From NCBI GenBank assembly GCA_035708205.1, contig DASSSY010000006.1, forward strand, positions 1-64,000: DNA of 64,000 nucleotides. Reading direction: 5' to 3'. The translations under genes and the position numbers were made by a program. The notes below the pieces were generated by a model. It saw only the letters and a list, made by a program, of their open reading frames with translations. It searched no databases and had not been told where the DNA came from. Positions 8,705-18,635 of this stretch are shown here, piece by piece. This DNA is from DASSSY01 sp035708205. GTDB lineage: Bacteria > Bacteroidota > Bacteroidia > Chitinophagales > Chitinophagaceae. Position 1 is the first letter of the stretch. Each line of letters starts with the position of its first letter.

Positions 8705-10792
8705 TTGAGTGTAAAAAGAGACATAAGATTTAGGGTATATGTATCCTTCACGGTCATGGTTCTGTTTGGCCTGGCGGTTATTATTAAAGCCTTTGCCATT
8801 CAGGAAAAGGATGGTGACGCGCTGAGGGCAAAGGCGAAGCGTGTGCATATCCGGAACCAGGTCCTGCCGGCGGAAAGAGGGAATATTTATGCTGAGGACG
8901 GGACGCTGTTATGTTCCACCATACCGGAGTTTGACTTTCATGTGGATTTCAGTGTGATCAACAAAGATACGTTTTACCGTTATCTGGACACCCTGGCGTT
9001 TTGCCTGTCACGGCAGTTTCATGAGGGTACTCCCGGAAGCTATCGCCAAAAGCTTATCCGTGGTTTCCGTAAGGGCTATCGCTATTGGACGCTTAAGGAA
9101 GACGCTTCTTATAAGGATTATGAGCTCATTCGTCACTTTCCTGTTTTTAATAAAGGACAGAACAGGGGCGGTCTCATTATAGATGCCCGTTCTGAAAGGA
9201 AGAATCCTTACGGATTTTTGGCTTACAGGACAATTGGCCTATGGCGAGAGAACGCTCCTAATGTCGGTTTGGAAAAGGAATATGATACCATACTGTCCGG
9301 AACGCCCGGCTACCGGGTCATCCGGAAGACCACCGGCGGGGTCTGGATGCCAGTGGAAGGCTCAGAAGTGGACCCTGTCAACGGCGAGGATATTGTAACC
9401 ACTATTGATATCGACATCCAGGATATTGCGGAGCATGCCCTGCTGGACGTCCTGGAGAAATATAATTGCGCGTATGGTACGGCCATTGTCATGGAAGTCA
9501 AAACAGGAAAGATAAGGGCTTTGGCCAATCTGGGCCGTCAGGAGGATGGATCTTACCATGAAGATTTTAATTATGCGCTCATTCCTACCGAGCCGGGTTC
9601 AACCTTTAAGCTGTTTTCTTTATTGGCGTTATTGGAAGATGGTTATGTCAATATCAATGATCATATCAATGTCGGTAGCGGCGTGGCTTATTTCGGTCGC
9701 CAGAAATTAGTGGATGATCATCTTGGTTTGGGTAATATTACCATTAAAGAAGCATTGGCACATTCATCCAATGTTGCGTTTGCCAAGCTGATCGATAAAT
9801 ATTACCGGGACAATCCCCGCAAATATATCCATCATTTGCTGGCCTTACGCCTGAACAAACGGACCGGAATAGATCTTCCGGGAGAGCGGCAACCCTATAT
9901 CAAATCACCCGACAGCAAATCATGGAACAAGACCACGTCCCTGCCTTGGATTGCCTATGGTTATGAAAGCCGGATTACACCCCTGCATACCTGCATGGTG
10001 TATAACGCCGTCGCCAATAACGGTGCGATGATGAAACCTTACCTGGTCAGCGCCATAAAGGAATATGGCAAAACGGTCCGGGAGATTAAGCCAAAGACAT
10101 TGATCTCGCATATTGCCGGGCCAGCCACTATCCGGCAGCTCAAGGAAGCTTTGCATGCCGTTGTTGAAGATGGTACGGCAAAAGGCATTCAGTCTCCGTA
10201 TTACAATTTTGGCGGTAAGACCGGTACGGCCCAGGTGGCTGATAAGGGGATAACCTATAATGATGGTGTCCGCCAGGGTTCTTTTGTCGGTTTTTTTCCT
10301 TTGAAAAACCCTCAATATACGATTTGTGTGCTGGCGCGTTCGGCGCCTCATGGCGTATATTATGGTGCCGCGCTGGGCGCCCCTGTTTTTCAGGCTATTG
10401 CCAATCGCCTGTATGCCACGAAAGTGGGTGGATGGATATTGCCCGATACCCTGGCCTCTGTACGCCGGCCGTTTGATCAGCCGGCTTTAAATGAAACTTA
10501 TGCGCCCATTGCCGATGCTTTGGGGTGGCATGTGACCTTTCCACAGCAAAACGAAAAGTTAGTGGATTTGATCCATGGAAAGGATAAAAATGATATTAAA
10601 AAAGAGATCGTGCCTTTAACGGAGGGCATTATTCCCGATTTGAGGGGCCTGGGGCTGAAGGACGCTTTGGACATTTTGGAACAGGAGAATATCCAGGTTA
10701 ATGTCAGCGGTAGCGGCCGTGTGGCGGAGCAATCCATCCCCGCCGGTTCAAAAATTAAAAAGGGACAAACCATTCATCTGATATTGAGTTAA
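8705..10792 (+). CDS. ftsI: Peptidoglycan transpeptidase FtsI (PBP3-like) with C-terminal PASTA domain
   Basis: The 695-residue protein has one N-terminal membrane helix, a dimerisation domain and a transpeptidase domain. The active-site motifs are all present: STFK at 299-302 (nucleophile S299), SSN at 354-356 and KTGT at 505-508. A PASTA domain (IPDLRGLGLKDAL to the end) closes the protein, about 638-695. It crosslinks septal peptidoglycan together with FtsW. The start is TTG 8705; the next ATG would cut into the membrane anchor. It could also be labelled SpoVD-like because of the PASTA domain, but the dcw position argues for FtsI. Confidence 0.93.
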   Translation: MSVKRDIRFRVYVSFTVMVLFGLAVIIKAFAIQEKDGDALRAKAKRVHIRNQVLPAERGNIYAEDGTLLCSTIPEFDFHVDFSVINKDTFYRYLDTLAFCLSRQFHEGTPGSYRQKLIRGFRKGYRYWTLKEDASYKDYELIRHFPVFNKGQNRGGLIIDARSERKNPYGFLAYRTIGLWRENAPNVGLEKEYDTILSGTPGYRVIRKTTGGVWMPVEGSEVDPVNGEDIVTTIDIDIQDIAEHALLDVLEKYNCAYGTAIVMEVKTGKIRALANLGRQEDGSYHEDFNYALIPTEPGSTFKLFSLLALLEDGYVNINDHINVGSGVAYFGRQKLVDDHLGLGNITIKEALAHSSNVAFAKLIDKYYRDNPRKYIHHLLALRLNKRTGIDLPGERQPYIKSPDSKSWNKTTSLPWIAYGYESRITPLHTCMVYNAVANNGAMMKPYLVSAIKEYGKTVREIKPKTLISHIAGPATIRQLKEALHAVVEDGTAKGIQSPYYNFGGKTGTAQVADKGITYNDGVRQGSFVGFFPLKNPQYTICVLARSAPHGVYYGAALGAPVFQAIANRLYATKVGGWILPDTLASVRRPFDQPALNETYAPIADALGWHVTFPQQNEKLVDLIHGKDKNDIKKEIVPLTEGIIPDLRGLGLKDALDILEQENIQVNVSGSGRVAEQSIPAGSKIKKGQTIHLILS

Positions 10793-10802
10793 AGAATTAG
10801 TC

Positions 10803-12269
10803 ATGAAGACGTTGAAAGCATTAATCCAGGATATAGCCGTTAAGCGTGTGGTCGGCGATGTGCGGACACCTGTGACGATGCTTTGCCTGGACTCCCGGAA
10901 GATGGAAGAGGGAGGCCTGTTCTTTGCTCAAAAAGGGACAAAAACCGATGGACACCAATATATCCCTGATGTCATAAAAGCCGGGGCAAGGGTAGTCGTT
11001 TGTGAAGATTTGCCTGAGGAACCGTATCCTGGTGTTTGCTTTGTTGTCGTTGCCGATGCTACTGAAGCCTGTGGCATGATGGCTGCTGCCTTTTGGGACA
11101 ATCCTTCCGAGGACATGAAAGTGGTTGGGATTACCGGCACCAATGGGAAAACAACTGTGGCGACTTTGTTGTTCAGGCTTTTTCGCAGCCTGGCCTACTC
11201 CTGTGGCTTGTTATCTACCGTTCAAAATCAAATTAATGATGAGGTTATCCCGGCTACACACACCACACCCGACGCGCTTCACCTGCAAGCCTTGTTAGCA
11301 CAAATGAAAGCGGCCGGGTGCCATTATGTGTTTATGGAGGCCAGCTCGCATGCTATCGTTCAGAATCGCATTCGGGGAATTCATTTTGCAGGGGCTGTTT
11401 TTACCAATATTACGCATGACCATTTGGATTATCACAAGACTTTCGACGCCTACATTAAGGCCAAAAAGAAATTGTTTGATGAATTGCCGGCCAGCGCTTT
11501 TGCCTTGTCCAATATGGATGACAGGCGCGGTGAGGTGATGCTGCAAAATACCAGGGCGGCCAGGAAATATTATGCGTTACGAAAAATAACCGCTGATTTT
11601 AAAGGCCGGGTTTTGGCCAATGATATAGACGGCCTGCAAATGATGATTGGCAAGCATGAAGTGCATTTTTTATTAAGCGGACTGTTCAATGCCTATAATC
11701 TGTTAGCCGTATTTGGTGTCGCCGTAAGCCTGGGGCTGGAAGAAAGCGAAGCGTTGGCCCATTTAAGTGCCTTGCGCGGTGCCCCGGGACGGTTTGATAC
11801 CTACCGCTCGCCAAAAGATAAGATTCTTGGTATTGTCGATTATGCCCATACGCCGGATGCCTTATTGAACGTATTGACGACTATCCGGCAGTTTAATGAT
11901 GTCCGGGAGGTGGTCACGGTGGTGGGTTGTGGCGGCGACCGGGACAAGACCAAGCGCCCGGAAATGGCCGAAATTGCTTGTAAGCATAGTCAAAGGGTGA
12001 TCTTGACCTCGGATAATCCCCGGGGCGAGGACCCCGAGGCTATCCTGGATGATATGGAGCAGGGCCTGGACCTGGCGGAGAAAAGAAAAACGATAAGAAT
12101 TACCAACAGGCGCGAGGCCATTAAAACGGCCTGTAGCTTGGCGCAGCCTGGCAGCATCATTTTAATTGCCGGGAAAGGCCATGAAAATTATCAGGAGATT
12201 AAAGGCATAAAGTATTCTTTTGATGATAAGGAAGTATTGTTGGAAATGTATGCATTACTAGGAAAATAG
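10803..12269 (+). CDS. murE: UDP-MurNAc-L-Ala-D-Glu:meso-diaminopimelate ligase MurE
   Basis: At 488 residues it has the Mur ligase ATP loop GTNGKTT (about 112-118), the central-domain HDHLDYH, and a C-terminal domain with DNPR at about 403-406. DNPR is the known specificity motif for meso-diaminopimelate rather than lysine, so this organism's stem peptide should carry mDAP at position 3. It adds the third residue of the stem peptide in the cytoplasm. The gene starts 10 nt after ftsI ends. Confidence 0.95.
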   Translation: MKTLKALIQDIAVKRVVGDVRTPVTMLCLDSRKMEEGGLFFAQKGTKTDGHQYIPDVIKAGARVVVCEDLPEEPYPGVCFVVVADATEACGMMAAAFWDNPSEDMKVVGITGTNGKTTVATLLFRLFRSLAYSCGLLSTVQNQINDEVIPATHTTPDALHLQALLAQMKAAGCHYVFMEASSHAIVQNRIRGIHFAGAVFTNITHDHLDYHKTFDAYIKAKKKLFDELPASAFALSNMDDRRGEVMLQNTRAARKYYALRKITADFKGRVLANDIDGLQMMIGKHEVHFLLSGLFNAYNLLAVFGVAVSLGLEESEALAHLSALRGAPGRFDTYRSPKDKILGIVDYAHTPDALLNVLTTIRQFNDVREVVTVVGCGGDRDKTKRPEMAEIACKHSQRVILTSDNPRGEDPEAILDDMEQGLDLAEKRKTIRITNRREAIKTACSLAQPGSIILIAGKGHENYQEIKGIKYSFDDKEVLLEMYALLGK

Positions 12270-12290
12270 GAGTCATTTAGATAAATTGAT

Positions 12291-13562
12291 ATGCTTTATT
12301 ATTTATTCCAATATCTAAGAGATCATTTCAGCATGGCCGGTGCCGGATTATTCCAGTACATTACCTTTCGTGCCGCCATGGCTGTCGTGTTGTCTCTGAT
12401 CATTACCCTGATCTTTGGTAAAAGCCTGATCCGCTTTTTACAAAAAAAGCAAATTGGTGAAACGATCAGGGACCTGGGGTTGAAAGGTGAGGATTCTAAA
12501 AGGGGAACGCCGACCATGGGCGGATTGATCATTATTGCCGGTATTGTCATTCCTACTTTGCTGTTTGCACGCATATCCAATGTGTACATTCTTTTGATGC
12601 TGGTCTCTACGGTCTGGCTGGGCCTGGTTGGATTTTTGGATGATTATATTAAAGTATTCAGAAAGAATAAGGAGGGGTTGGCCGGCCGGTTTAAAATACT
12701 GGGCCAGATAGGATTAGGTTTGATTGTCGGATTTACGATGTACTACAACGCCAATGTTGTCACAACCCGGGAGGTAAAGGCCGGCCAGCCTACCTTGTAC
12801 AGCCCTGTTGAAGAAATCGTCTCCGCACCGTTCAGCCGTATTGATGAAAACGGCCGTTTCCGCACTTATGTGCATGTTCAGGCACCCGTAACGACTGTAC
12901 CTTTTGTGAAAAATCATGAATTGAGTTATGCGAAGATCGCTTCCTGGTTTGGAAAGGAGTCTGTGGGCTGGCTGACACCGACGATCTATATCATTTTTGT
13001 CATTTTCATTATTACGGCGGTTTCGAACGGGGCGAACATTACCGACGGTGTGGATGGCCTGGCAACAGGTACATCAGCCATTGCCGGGATGGCCTTCGGG
13101 GTGTTTGCTTACCTGTCTGGAAACTATGTCTTTGCTGATTATCTGAATATCATGCACATCCCGAACCTGGGCGAATTGTCCATTTTCGTGGGGGCCTTCG
13201 TGGGCGCTTGCATTGGATTTTTATGGTACAATGCTTTTCCGGCACAGGTGTTTATGGGCGACACGGGAAGCCTGGCGTTGGGCGGTATCATCGCGTCGCT
13301 GGCCATTATTGTCCGTAAGGAACTGATGATCCCGATCGTTTGTGGCATCTTCCTGGTAGAAAATATTTCGGTAATGCTACAGGTCTATTACTTTAAATAT
13401 ACCCGAAAGAAGTACGGTGAAGGGCGGAGGTTGCTGAAAATGGCGCCCCTGCACCATCATTACCAGAAGCTGGGCTATCATGAAAGCAAGATCGTATCGC
13501 GCTTCTGGATCATTGGTATCATGTTGGTGGTCTTAAGTATCGTAACCCTGAAAATTCAATAA
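12291..13562 (+). CDS. mraY: Phospho-MurNAc-pentapeptide transferase MraY
   Basis: The 423-residue membrane protein has the MraY signatures KRGTPTMGG, FLDDYIKV, NGANITDGVDGLATG, MGDTGSLALGG and APLHHHYQKLG. It transfers phospho-MurNAc-pentapeptide to undecaprenyl phosphate, forming lipid I. It is about 60 residues longer than the E. coli enzyme. The extra length is a hydrophilic insertion at about 155-225 (from TTREVKAGQP to the next helix), which I believe is usual in Bacteroidota. It lies in the dcw operon between murE and murD. Confidence 0.95.
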   Translation: MLYYLFQYLRDHFSMAGAGLFQYITFRAAMAVVLSLIITLIFGKSLIRFLQKKQIGETIRDLGLKGEDSKRGTPTMGGLIIIAGIVIPTLLFARISNVYILLMLVSTVWLGLVGFLDDYIKVFRKNKEGLAGRFKILGQIGLGLIVGFTMYYNANVVTTREVKAGQPTLYSPVEEIVSAPFSRIDENGRFRTYVHVQAPVTTVPFVKNHELSYAKIASWFGKESVGWLTPTIYIIFVIFIITAVSNGANITDGVDGLATGTSAIAGMAFGVFAYLSGNYVFADYLNIMHIPNLGELSIFVGAFVGACIGFLWYNAFPAQVFMGDTGSLALGGIIASLAIIVRKELMIPIVCGIFLVENISVMLQVYYFKYTRKKYGEGRRLLKMAPLHHHYQKLGYHESKIVSRFWIIGIMLVVLSIVTLKIQ

Positions 13563-13566
13563 TGAA

Positions 13567-14928
13567 TTGGAACAAAAATTGAAAATAGCGGTTTTGGGTG
13601 CCGGGGAAAGCGGCAATGGCGCTGCTTTGCTGGCAAAGAGCAAAGGATATGAGGTCCTGGTGTCCGATTCCGGCATTATTGCAGCGTCTATACGCCGGGA
13701 ACTGGAAGATGCTGCCATTCCGTTTGAAACGGGTGGACATACATTTTCTAAGATCGCCGATTCGGATATCATTGTCAAAAGCCCGGGCATTCCTGAAAAA
13801 GCGGCGGTCATCAAAGAACTGAGAGCGCTGAATAAGGAAATCATCAGCGAGATCGAATGGGGGTTCCGGTTTAAAGGTGACAGTAAGATTATCGCCATTA
13901 CCGGGACCAATGGTAAAAGCACCGCGACGGCATTGACCGGCCATGTCTTGCAACAGGCCGGGATAAATGCCTTGGTCGGCGGGAATATCGGTATCAGCTT
14001 CGCGCGCCTTCTGGCCACAAAGCCCTTAGCCGAATGGTATGTCCTGGAACTGAGCAGCTTTCAGCTGGATGACATCACTTCATTCCGGCCTGAGGTCGGG
14101 GTGTTGCTTAATATCACCCCGGATCATTTGAACCGTTACGACTATGACTTTAATAAATATGTGGCGGCGAAATTTAAAATAGCGGCTTTTCAGAAGGACG
14201 AAGACCTGCTGGTGGTCAACGCAGACGATGCCGCCATTGCGGCTTATTTAAATAAACATCAGATAAAACCAAAGATAGCTAAGATAACTATGAACAAAGA
14301 AAACTTGAAACCTGGCGAAGATGGTGCTTTTAAGGAAAACGAGGCCCTGAGGATGCGTCTGAACGGCGAAATCAGCGAGGTATCCATCCATGATCTAAAA
14401 ATAAAAGGACAACATAATTTATATAATTCTATGGCAGCGGGAATTTCTGCAAGAGCCGCCGGTTTAAGGAAAGAAAAGTTTAAAGATTGCTTTTCTTCTT
14501 TTGAAGGATTGGAGCATCGGCTGGAATTTGTGGCGACGGTAAGAGGAGTTGATTTTATTAACGACAGTAAGGGCACTAACCTTAATTCGGTCTGGTTTGC
14601 CCTGGAAAGTATGAAAAAGCCCGTAGTCTTGATCTTGGGGGGGCAGGACAAAGGCAATAATTATGATGAAATAAAAGACCTGGTAGAAGAAAAGGTTCAT
14701 GCCATTGTTTGTATGGGCCTGGAGAACGAGCCTATTCTGAAGGCCTTATCGGGTTCGGTTGCGCAGATTGTGGAAACGAAAAGCGCTAAAGACGCGGTGC
14801 ACGCAGCTTATGCGCTGGCCGAGCCGGGTGATGTGGTCTTATTGTCCCCAGGTTGTGCCAGCTTTGATTTGTTTAAAAATTTTGAAGACAGAGGAACACA
14901 ATTTAAAGAAGCTGTTCGTAATCTATAA
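13567..14928 (+). CDS. murD: UDP-MurNAc-L-alanine:D-glutamate ligase MurD
   Basis: The 453-residue Mur ligase has the N-terminal Rossmann-like IAVLGAGESG, the ATP loop GTNGKST, NITPDHLNRY and a C-terminal VLLSPGCASFDLFKNFEDRG, which is diagnostic for MurD. It adds D-glutamate to UDP-MurNAc-L-Ala. The start is TTG 13567, 4 nt after the mraY stop; an ATG at 13562 is out of frame. Confidence 0.95.
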   Translation: MEQKLKIAVLGAGESGNGAALLAKSKGYEVLVSDSGIIAASIRRELEDAAIPFETGGHTFSKIADSDIIVKSPGIPEKAAVIKELRALNKEIISEIEWGFRFKGDSKIIAITGTNGKSTATALTGHVLQQAGINALVGGNIGISFARLLATKPLAEWYVLELSSFQLDDITSFRPEVGVLLNITPDHLNRYDYDFNKYVAAKFKIAAFQKDEDLLVVNADDAAIAAYLNKHQIKPKIAKITMNKENLKPGEDGAFKENEALRMRLNGEISEVSIHDLKIKGQHNLYNSMAAGISARAAGLRKEKFKDCFSSFEGLEHRLEFVATVRGVDFINDSKGTNLNSVWFALESMKKPVVLILGGQDKGNNYDEIKDLVEEKVHAIVCMGLENEPILKALSGSVAQIVETKSAKDAVHAAYALAEPGDVVLLSPGCASFDLFKNFEDRGTQFKEAVRNL

Positions 14929-14936
14929 TTGAAAGC

Positions 14937-16100
14937 ATGCAGAAATTAGGGAGCTATATTAAGGGCGATAAAGTCATTTGGTCAATAGTGATCGTGTTGT
15001 CGCTATTGAGCCTGTTGGCGGTGTATTCAGCTACAGGTTCCCTGGCCTGGCGAATGGACAAGAGCTCCGAATCTTATATGGTCAAGCAGCTGGCCATTTT
15101 GATTGGCGGCCTGGGCATTATCTTTTTTGTGCACCGGATCAATTATACGCGTTTTGCCCGCTTTTCCGTGATCTTGTTCCTTATCAGCATTCCGCTGCTG
15201 GTTTATACCCTGGTTTTTGGAACAACGCTTAACGAAGGCTCACGCTGGATCAGGCTCCCTATTATTAACCTGACCTTCCAGACTTCGGATTTGGCCCGTT
15301 TGGCCATATTTATGTTTTTGGCCCGTCAATTAAGCCAGAAGCAGCTGGTTATTAAGGAATGGAGAAGAGGGTTTTTGCCGGTATTGGTGCCGGTGTTGGT
15401 CATTTGCCTGTTGATCGCTCCGGCCAATTTATCGACAGCCATGGTTTTGGGACTGACTTGCTGCATCTTGTTCTTTATCGGCAGAGTATCGGTTAAGCAT
15501 ATTCTTTTTTTAGCTTTGGTAGGCCTGGGATGTTTGTTGTTGTTGTATGGCGCTTCAAAAGCTTTTGGTTTTGGCCGTGCGGCCACTTGGGAAGAACGTG
15601 TTGAAAGCTATATGGGCAATGGTGATAAGGCGGATGATTATCAGATTACGCAGGCGAAGATTGCCATTGCTAGTGGTGGTATCGTCGGGCGGGGACCGGG
15701 AAACAGCTGGGCCCGTGATTTCTTGCCTCATCCTTATTCGGATTTTATTTATTCAATCATTATTGAAGAGTACGGCTTGCTGGGAGGCGCTGTTTTAGTG
15801 GCGGTTTACCTGTTGTTCTTATGGCGGAGCATTTTAATTTTTAGAAGGATACCTTACGCTTTTGGCGCTTTCCTGGCCGTGGGCTTGAGCTTTACCTTGG
15901 TATTTCAGGCATTGATGAACATGGCGGTAAACGTGCATCTGGTACCGGTTACTGGGCTAACTCTGCCTTTAGTGAGCATGGGGGGCTCATCCATTATCTT
16001 TAACAGTATTGCCATCGGCATTATATTAAGTGTCAGTCGGTATGTGGATGAAATGGAAGGTGCGGAGGCGAAACAAATTGTCAAACAAATAAAAGAATAA
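14937..16100 (+). CDS. ftsW: Septal peptidoglycan polymerase FtsW
   Basis: This is a 387-residue SEDS-family membrane protein of about ten helices. It carries the landmarks GSRWIRLP, LIAPANLSTAM, HPYSDFIYSIIIEEYG (the catalytic-loop region) and GLTLPLVSMGGSSI near the C-terminus. FtsW polymerises lipid II at the septum with FtsI. The position between murD and murG separates it from RodA, which shares the fold. It starts 8 nt after murD. Confidence 0.94.
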   Translation: MQKLGSYIKGDKVIWSIVIVLSLLSLLAVYSATGSLAWRMDKSSESYMVKQLAILIGGLGIIFFVHRINYTRFARFSVILFLISIPLLVYTLVFGTTLNEGSRWIRLPIINLTFQTSDLARLAIFMFLARQLSQKQLVIKEWRRGFLPVLVPVLVICLLIAPANLSTAMVLGLTCCILFFIGRVSVKHILFLALVGLGCLLLLYGASKAFGFGRAATWEERVESYMGNGDKADDYQITQAKIAIASGGIVGRGPGNSWARDFLPHPYSDFIYSIIIEEYGLLGGAVLVAVYLLFLWRSILIFRRIPYAFGAFLAVGLSFTLVFQALMNMAVNVHLVPVTGLTLPLVSMGGSSIIFNSIAIGIILSVSRYVDEMEGAEAKQIVKQIKE

Positions 16101-16105
16101 ACGTT

Positions 16106-17215
16106 TTGGCAGAACAACAGACATATAAGAAAGTGATTATTGCCGGTGGTGGCACGGGGGGGCATATTTTCCCGGCGATTGCTATTGCACATGCGTTGCA
16201 AAGGCAATGGCCCGGTGTGCAGCTGTTGTTTGTCGGAGCTTTGGGGAAGATGGAAATGGAACAAGTGCCGAAAGCCGGTTTTGAGATCATCGGCCTGGAT
16301 ATTGCCGGCTTCAACCGGGGCAATATCTTTAAAAACTGGTCCCTGCCGTTTAAGCTGATGCAGAGCAGGGCCAGGGCCTTGCGGATATTAAAGGATTTTC
16401 AACCCGACGCCGTGGTGGGTGTTGGCGGCTATGCCAGCTTTCCCATGTTATCGGCGGCACAGAAAATGGGTATCCCGACTTTGATCCAGGAACAAAATTC
16501 ATTTGCGGGAAAAAGCAATAAGATCCTGGGCAGGAAAGCGAAAGCCATTTGTGTGGCTTATGATGGGATGGAACGGTTTTTCCCGAAAGAAAAAATTACG
16601 ATGACCGGGAATCCTGTGCGCCATGTCATTGCCAATTCTACTGTTTCGCAGGCAGAAGGCTTAGCCGTTTTCGGCCTTAACGGGCAAAAGAAAACCTTAT
16701 TGATTGTTGGCGGCAGCTTAGGTGCCCGGAGTATCAACCAGGCCATTAAGGCAGGATTGCCGGAATTGGCTAAGCTAAACCTTCAGGTGATCTGGCAGAC
16801 CGGAAAACTCTTTTTTGAAGAAGCGAAAGCGGCGGTTGAAGAGCAATATGAAAATGTGCTGGTCAAGGATTTTATCGCCCACATGGAATATGCTTATGCC
16901 GCTGCGGATGTGGTGATTTCGAGGGCCGGTGCCCTGGCCGGTGCCGAATTATGTATTGCCGCTAAACCGGTCATCTTCGTGCCTTATCCTTACGCGGCGG
17001 AAGATCATCAAACCAGCAATGCGATGTCCCTGGTCAATCATAATGCAGCCTTATTAGTAAAAGATAATGAAGTACAGCATGAGCTAATGAATAAATTGAA
17101 GCATCTTTTGAAAGACGAACGGATGCAGGAGATCATGTCGGAGGAGCTAAAGCAGCTGGCCATTAAAGATGCGGATGACCGTATCGCGAGAAAAATCAGT
17201 GAAATCGTTCAGTAA
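16106..17215 (+). CDS. murG: UDP-GlcNAc:lipid I N-acetylglucosaminyltransferase MurG
   Basis: The 369-residue GT-B glycosyltransferase has GGGTGGHIFPA at the N-terminus, GGYASFP, LIQEQNSFAGKSN, the central GGSLGARSIN and the C-terminal SRAGALAGAEL and PYPYAAEDHQ motifs. It converts lipid I to lipid II on the inner membrane face. The start is TTG 16106, 5 nt after ftsW, and gives the expected short N-terminus before the first strand. Confidence 0.95.
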   Translation: MAEQQTYKKVIIAGGGTGGHIFPAIAIAHALQRQWPGVQLLFVGALGKMEMEQVPKAGFEIIGLDIAGFNRGNIFKNWSLPFKLMQSRARALRILKDFQPDAVVGVGGYASFPMLSAAQKMGIPTLIQEQNSFAGKSNKILGRKAKAICVAYDGMERFFPKEKITMTGNPVRHVIANSTVSQAEGLAVFGLNGQKKTLLIVGGSLGARSINQAIKAGLPELAKLNLQVIWQTGKLFFEEAKAAVEEQYENVLVKDFIAHMEYAYAAADVVISRAGALAGAELCIAAKPVIFVPYPYAAEDHQTSNAMSLVNHNAALLVKDNEVQHELMNKLKHLLKDERMQEIMSEELKQLAIKDADDRIARKISEIVQ

Positions 17216-17231
17216 TAAAAACAGCGTCAAA

Positions 17232-18599
17232 GTGAACATTGAAAATTTGAAGAATATTTACCTGGTAGGCATAGGCGGCATTGGTATGAGCGCCCTGGCC
17301 CGCTATTTCAGGAAAAAAGGGCTGACGGTTAGCGGCTATGACCGTATGCCGACGGCTTTGACGCGTCAATTGCAGGAAGAAGGTATCAATATTGTTTTTG
17401 CGGATGATGAAAAAGGGGCTGACCCGGCTGCTGACCTGGTCATTTATACACCGGCAGTCAGGAACGACCATCCCATCTTTCATTGGTATGAAACCAACGG
17501 CTACTCTATCCATAAACGCTCGGAGGTTTTACAATGGATAACGGAAGGCATGCGGTGTATCGCCATTGCCGGGACGCACGGCAAGACAACCATTACAACA
17601 ATGATCGCTCACTTGTTACGTCAGGGAGAGATTGGCGGCTATGCGTTCTTAGGCGGTATCTCGGTCAATTATGAGACCAATTTTTGGCGTACCGGTAACA
17701 CGGATGTGGCAGTCGTTGAAGCGGATGAATACGACCGTAGTTTTTTGAGGTTGTCGCCGCAGATCGCGGTGCTGACCGCTATGGATGCCGACCATCTGGA
17801 TATCTATGGTACGGAAGAAGCTTTACAACAGGCGTTTATTGATTTTACGGGAAAGATTAAACCGGCCGGGACCCTTTGGGTGAAGCATGGCCTGAAAGGT
17901 GGTCTGAAGCTGAAAGGTGACCGGCGCTTTACCTATGCGCTGCAAAATGACGCCGCGGATGCCTTCGCTGAGAACATCACCATAGAAGAAGGTGGCTATA
18001 CGTTCGACTGGAAGAATAGATCAGGCCTGGTGCTGGAAAACATGCGGCTGAATATTGGTGGGATGCACAATGTGGAAAACGCTGTAGTGGCTATTGCCGT
18101 GGCTTTGGAAATGGGCATGGATGAAGTTACCGTTCGGGAAGCATTGGCCGCCTTTAAAGGCGTTAAACGCCGGTTTGAATATGTGCTGAAAACCCCTGAA
18201 GTGATTTATATCGACGACTATGCGCATCATCCAAAGGAGTTGGAGGCAGTGATCCAAAGTGCTAAGCGCTTGTTTCCCGGCAAAAAATGTACCGTGGCTT
18301 TTCAGCCGCATTTGTACAGCCGGACGAGAGATCTTGCCGGTGGCTTCGCAGAGAGCCTGAGCCTGCCGGATGAAGTGATCCTGCTGGATATTTATCCGGC
18401 ACGGGAATTGCCTATGCCCGGTGTGAGCGCTGAAATGATTAAGAAAAAGATGAATGATGCCGTACCCTGCACCGTTTTGTCGAAAGAGGGTTTGCTGGAT
18501 TTCGTGGAGAAAGCGCCGTTGGAGCTGTTCATCACGGCCGGAGCGGGAGATATTGACCAGCTGGTGGGACCGATAAAGAAAAGGCTTTTGGAAAAATAA
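17232..18599 (+). CDS. murC: UDP-N-acetylmuramate:L-alanine ligase MurC
   Basis: Taken from GTG 17232 the product is 455 residues and begins MNIENLKNIYLVGIGGIGMSALA, matching Bacteroidota MurC. The open frame runs back to ATG 17169, but that would overlap murG by 47 nt with a non-conserved leader. Motifs: IGGIGMSA, ATP loop GTHGKTT, EADEYDRSFL, DDYAHHP and FQPHLYSRT. It adds L-alanine to UDP-MurNAc, the first Mur ligase step. It lies 16 nt after murG. Confidence 0.93.
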   Translation: MNIENLKNIYLVGIGGIGMSALARYFRKKGLTVSGYDRMPTALTRQLQEEGINIVFADDEKGADPAADLVIYTPAVRNDHPIFHWYETNGYSIHKRSEVLQWITEGMRCIAIAGTHGKTTITTMIAHLLRQGEIGGYAFLGGISVNYETNFWRTGNTDVAVVEADEYDRSFLRLSPQIAVLTAMDADHLDIYGTEEALQQAFIDFTGKIKPAGTLWVKHGLKGGLKLKGDRRFTYALQNDAADAFAENITIEEGGYTFDWKNRSGLVLENMRLNIGGMHNVENAVVAIAVALEMGMDEVTVREALAAFKGVKRRFEYVLKTPEVIYIDDYAHHPKELEAVIQSAKRLFPGKKCTVAFQPHLYSRTRDLAGGFAESLSLPDEVILLDIYPARELPMPGVSAEMIKKKMNDAVPCTVLSKEGLLDFVEKAPLELFITAGAGDIDQLVGPIKKRLLEK

Positions 18600-18635
18600 T
18601 ATCCATAATGATAACATCGAATTGAGTAAAAGATA

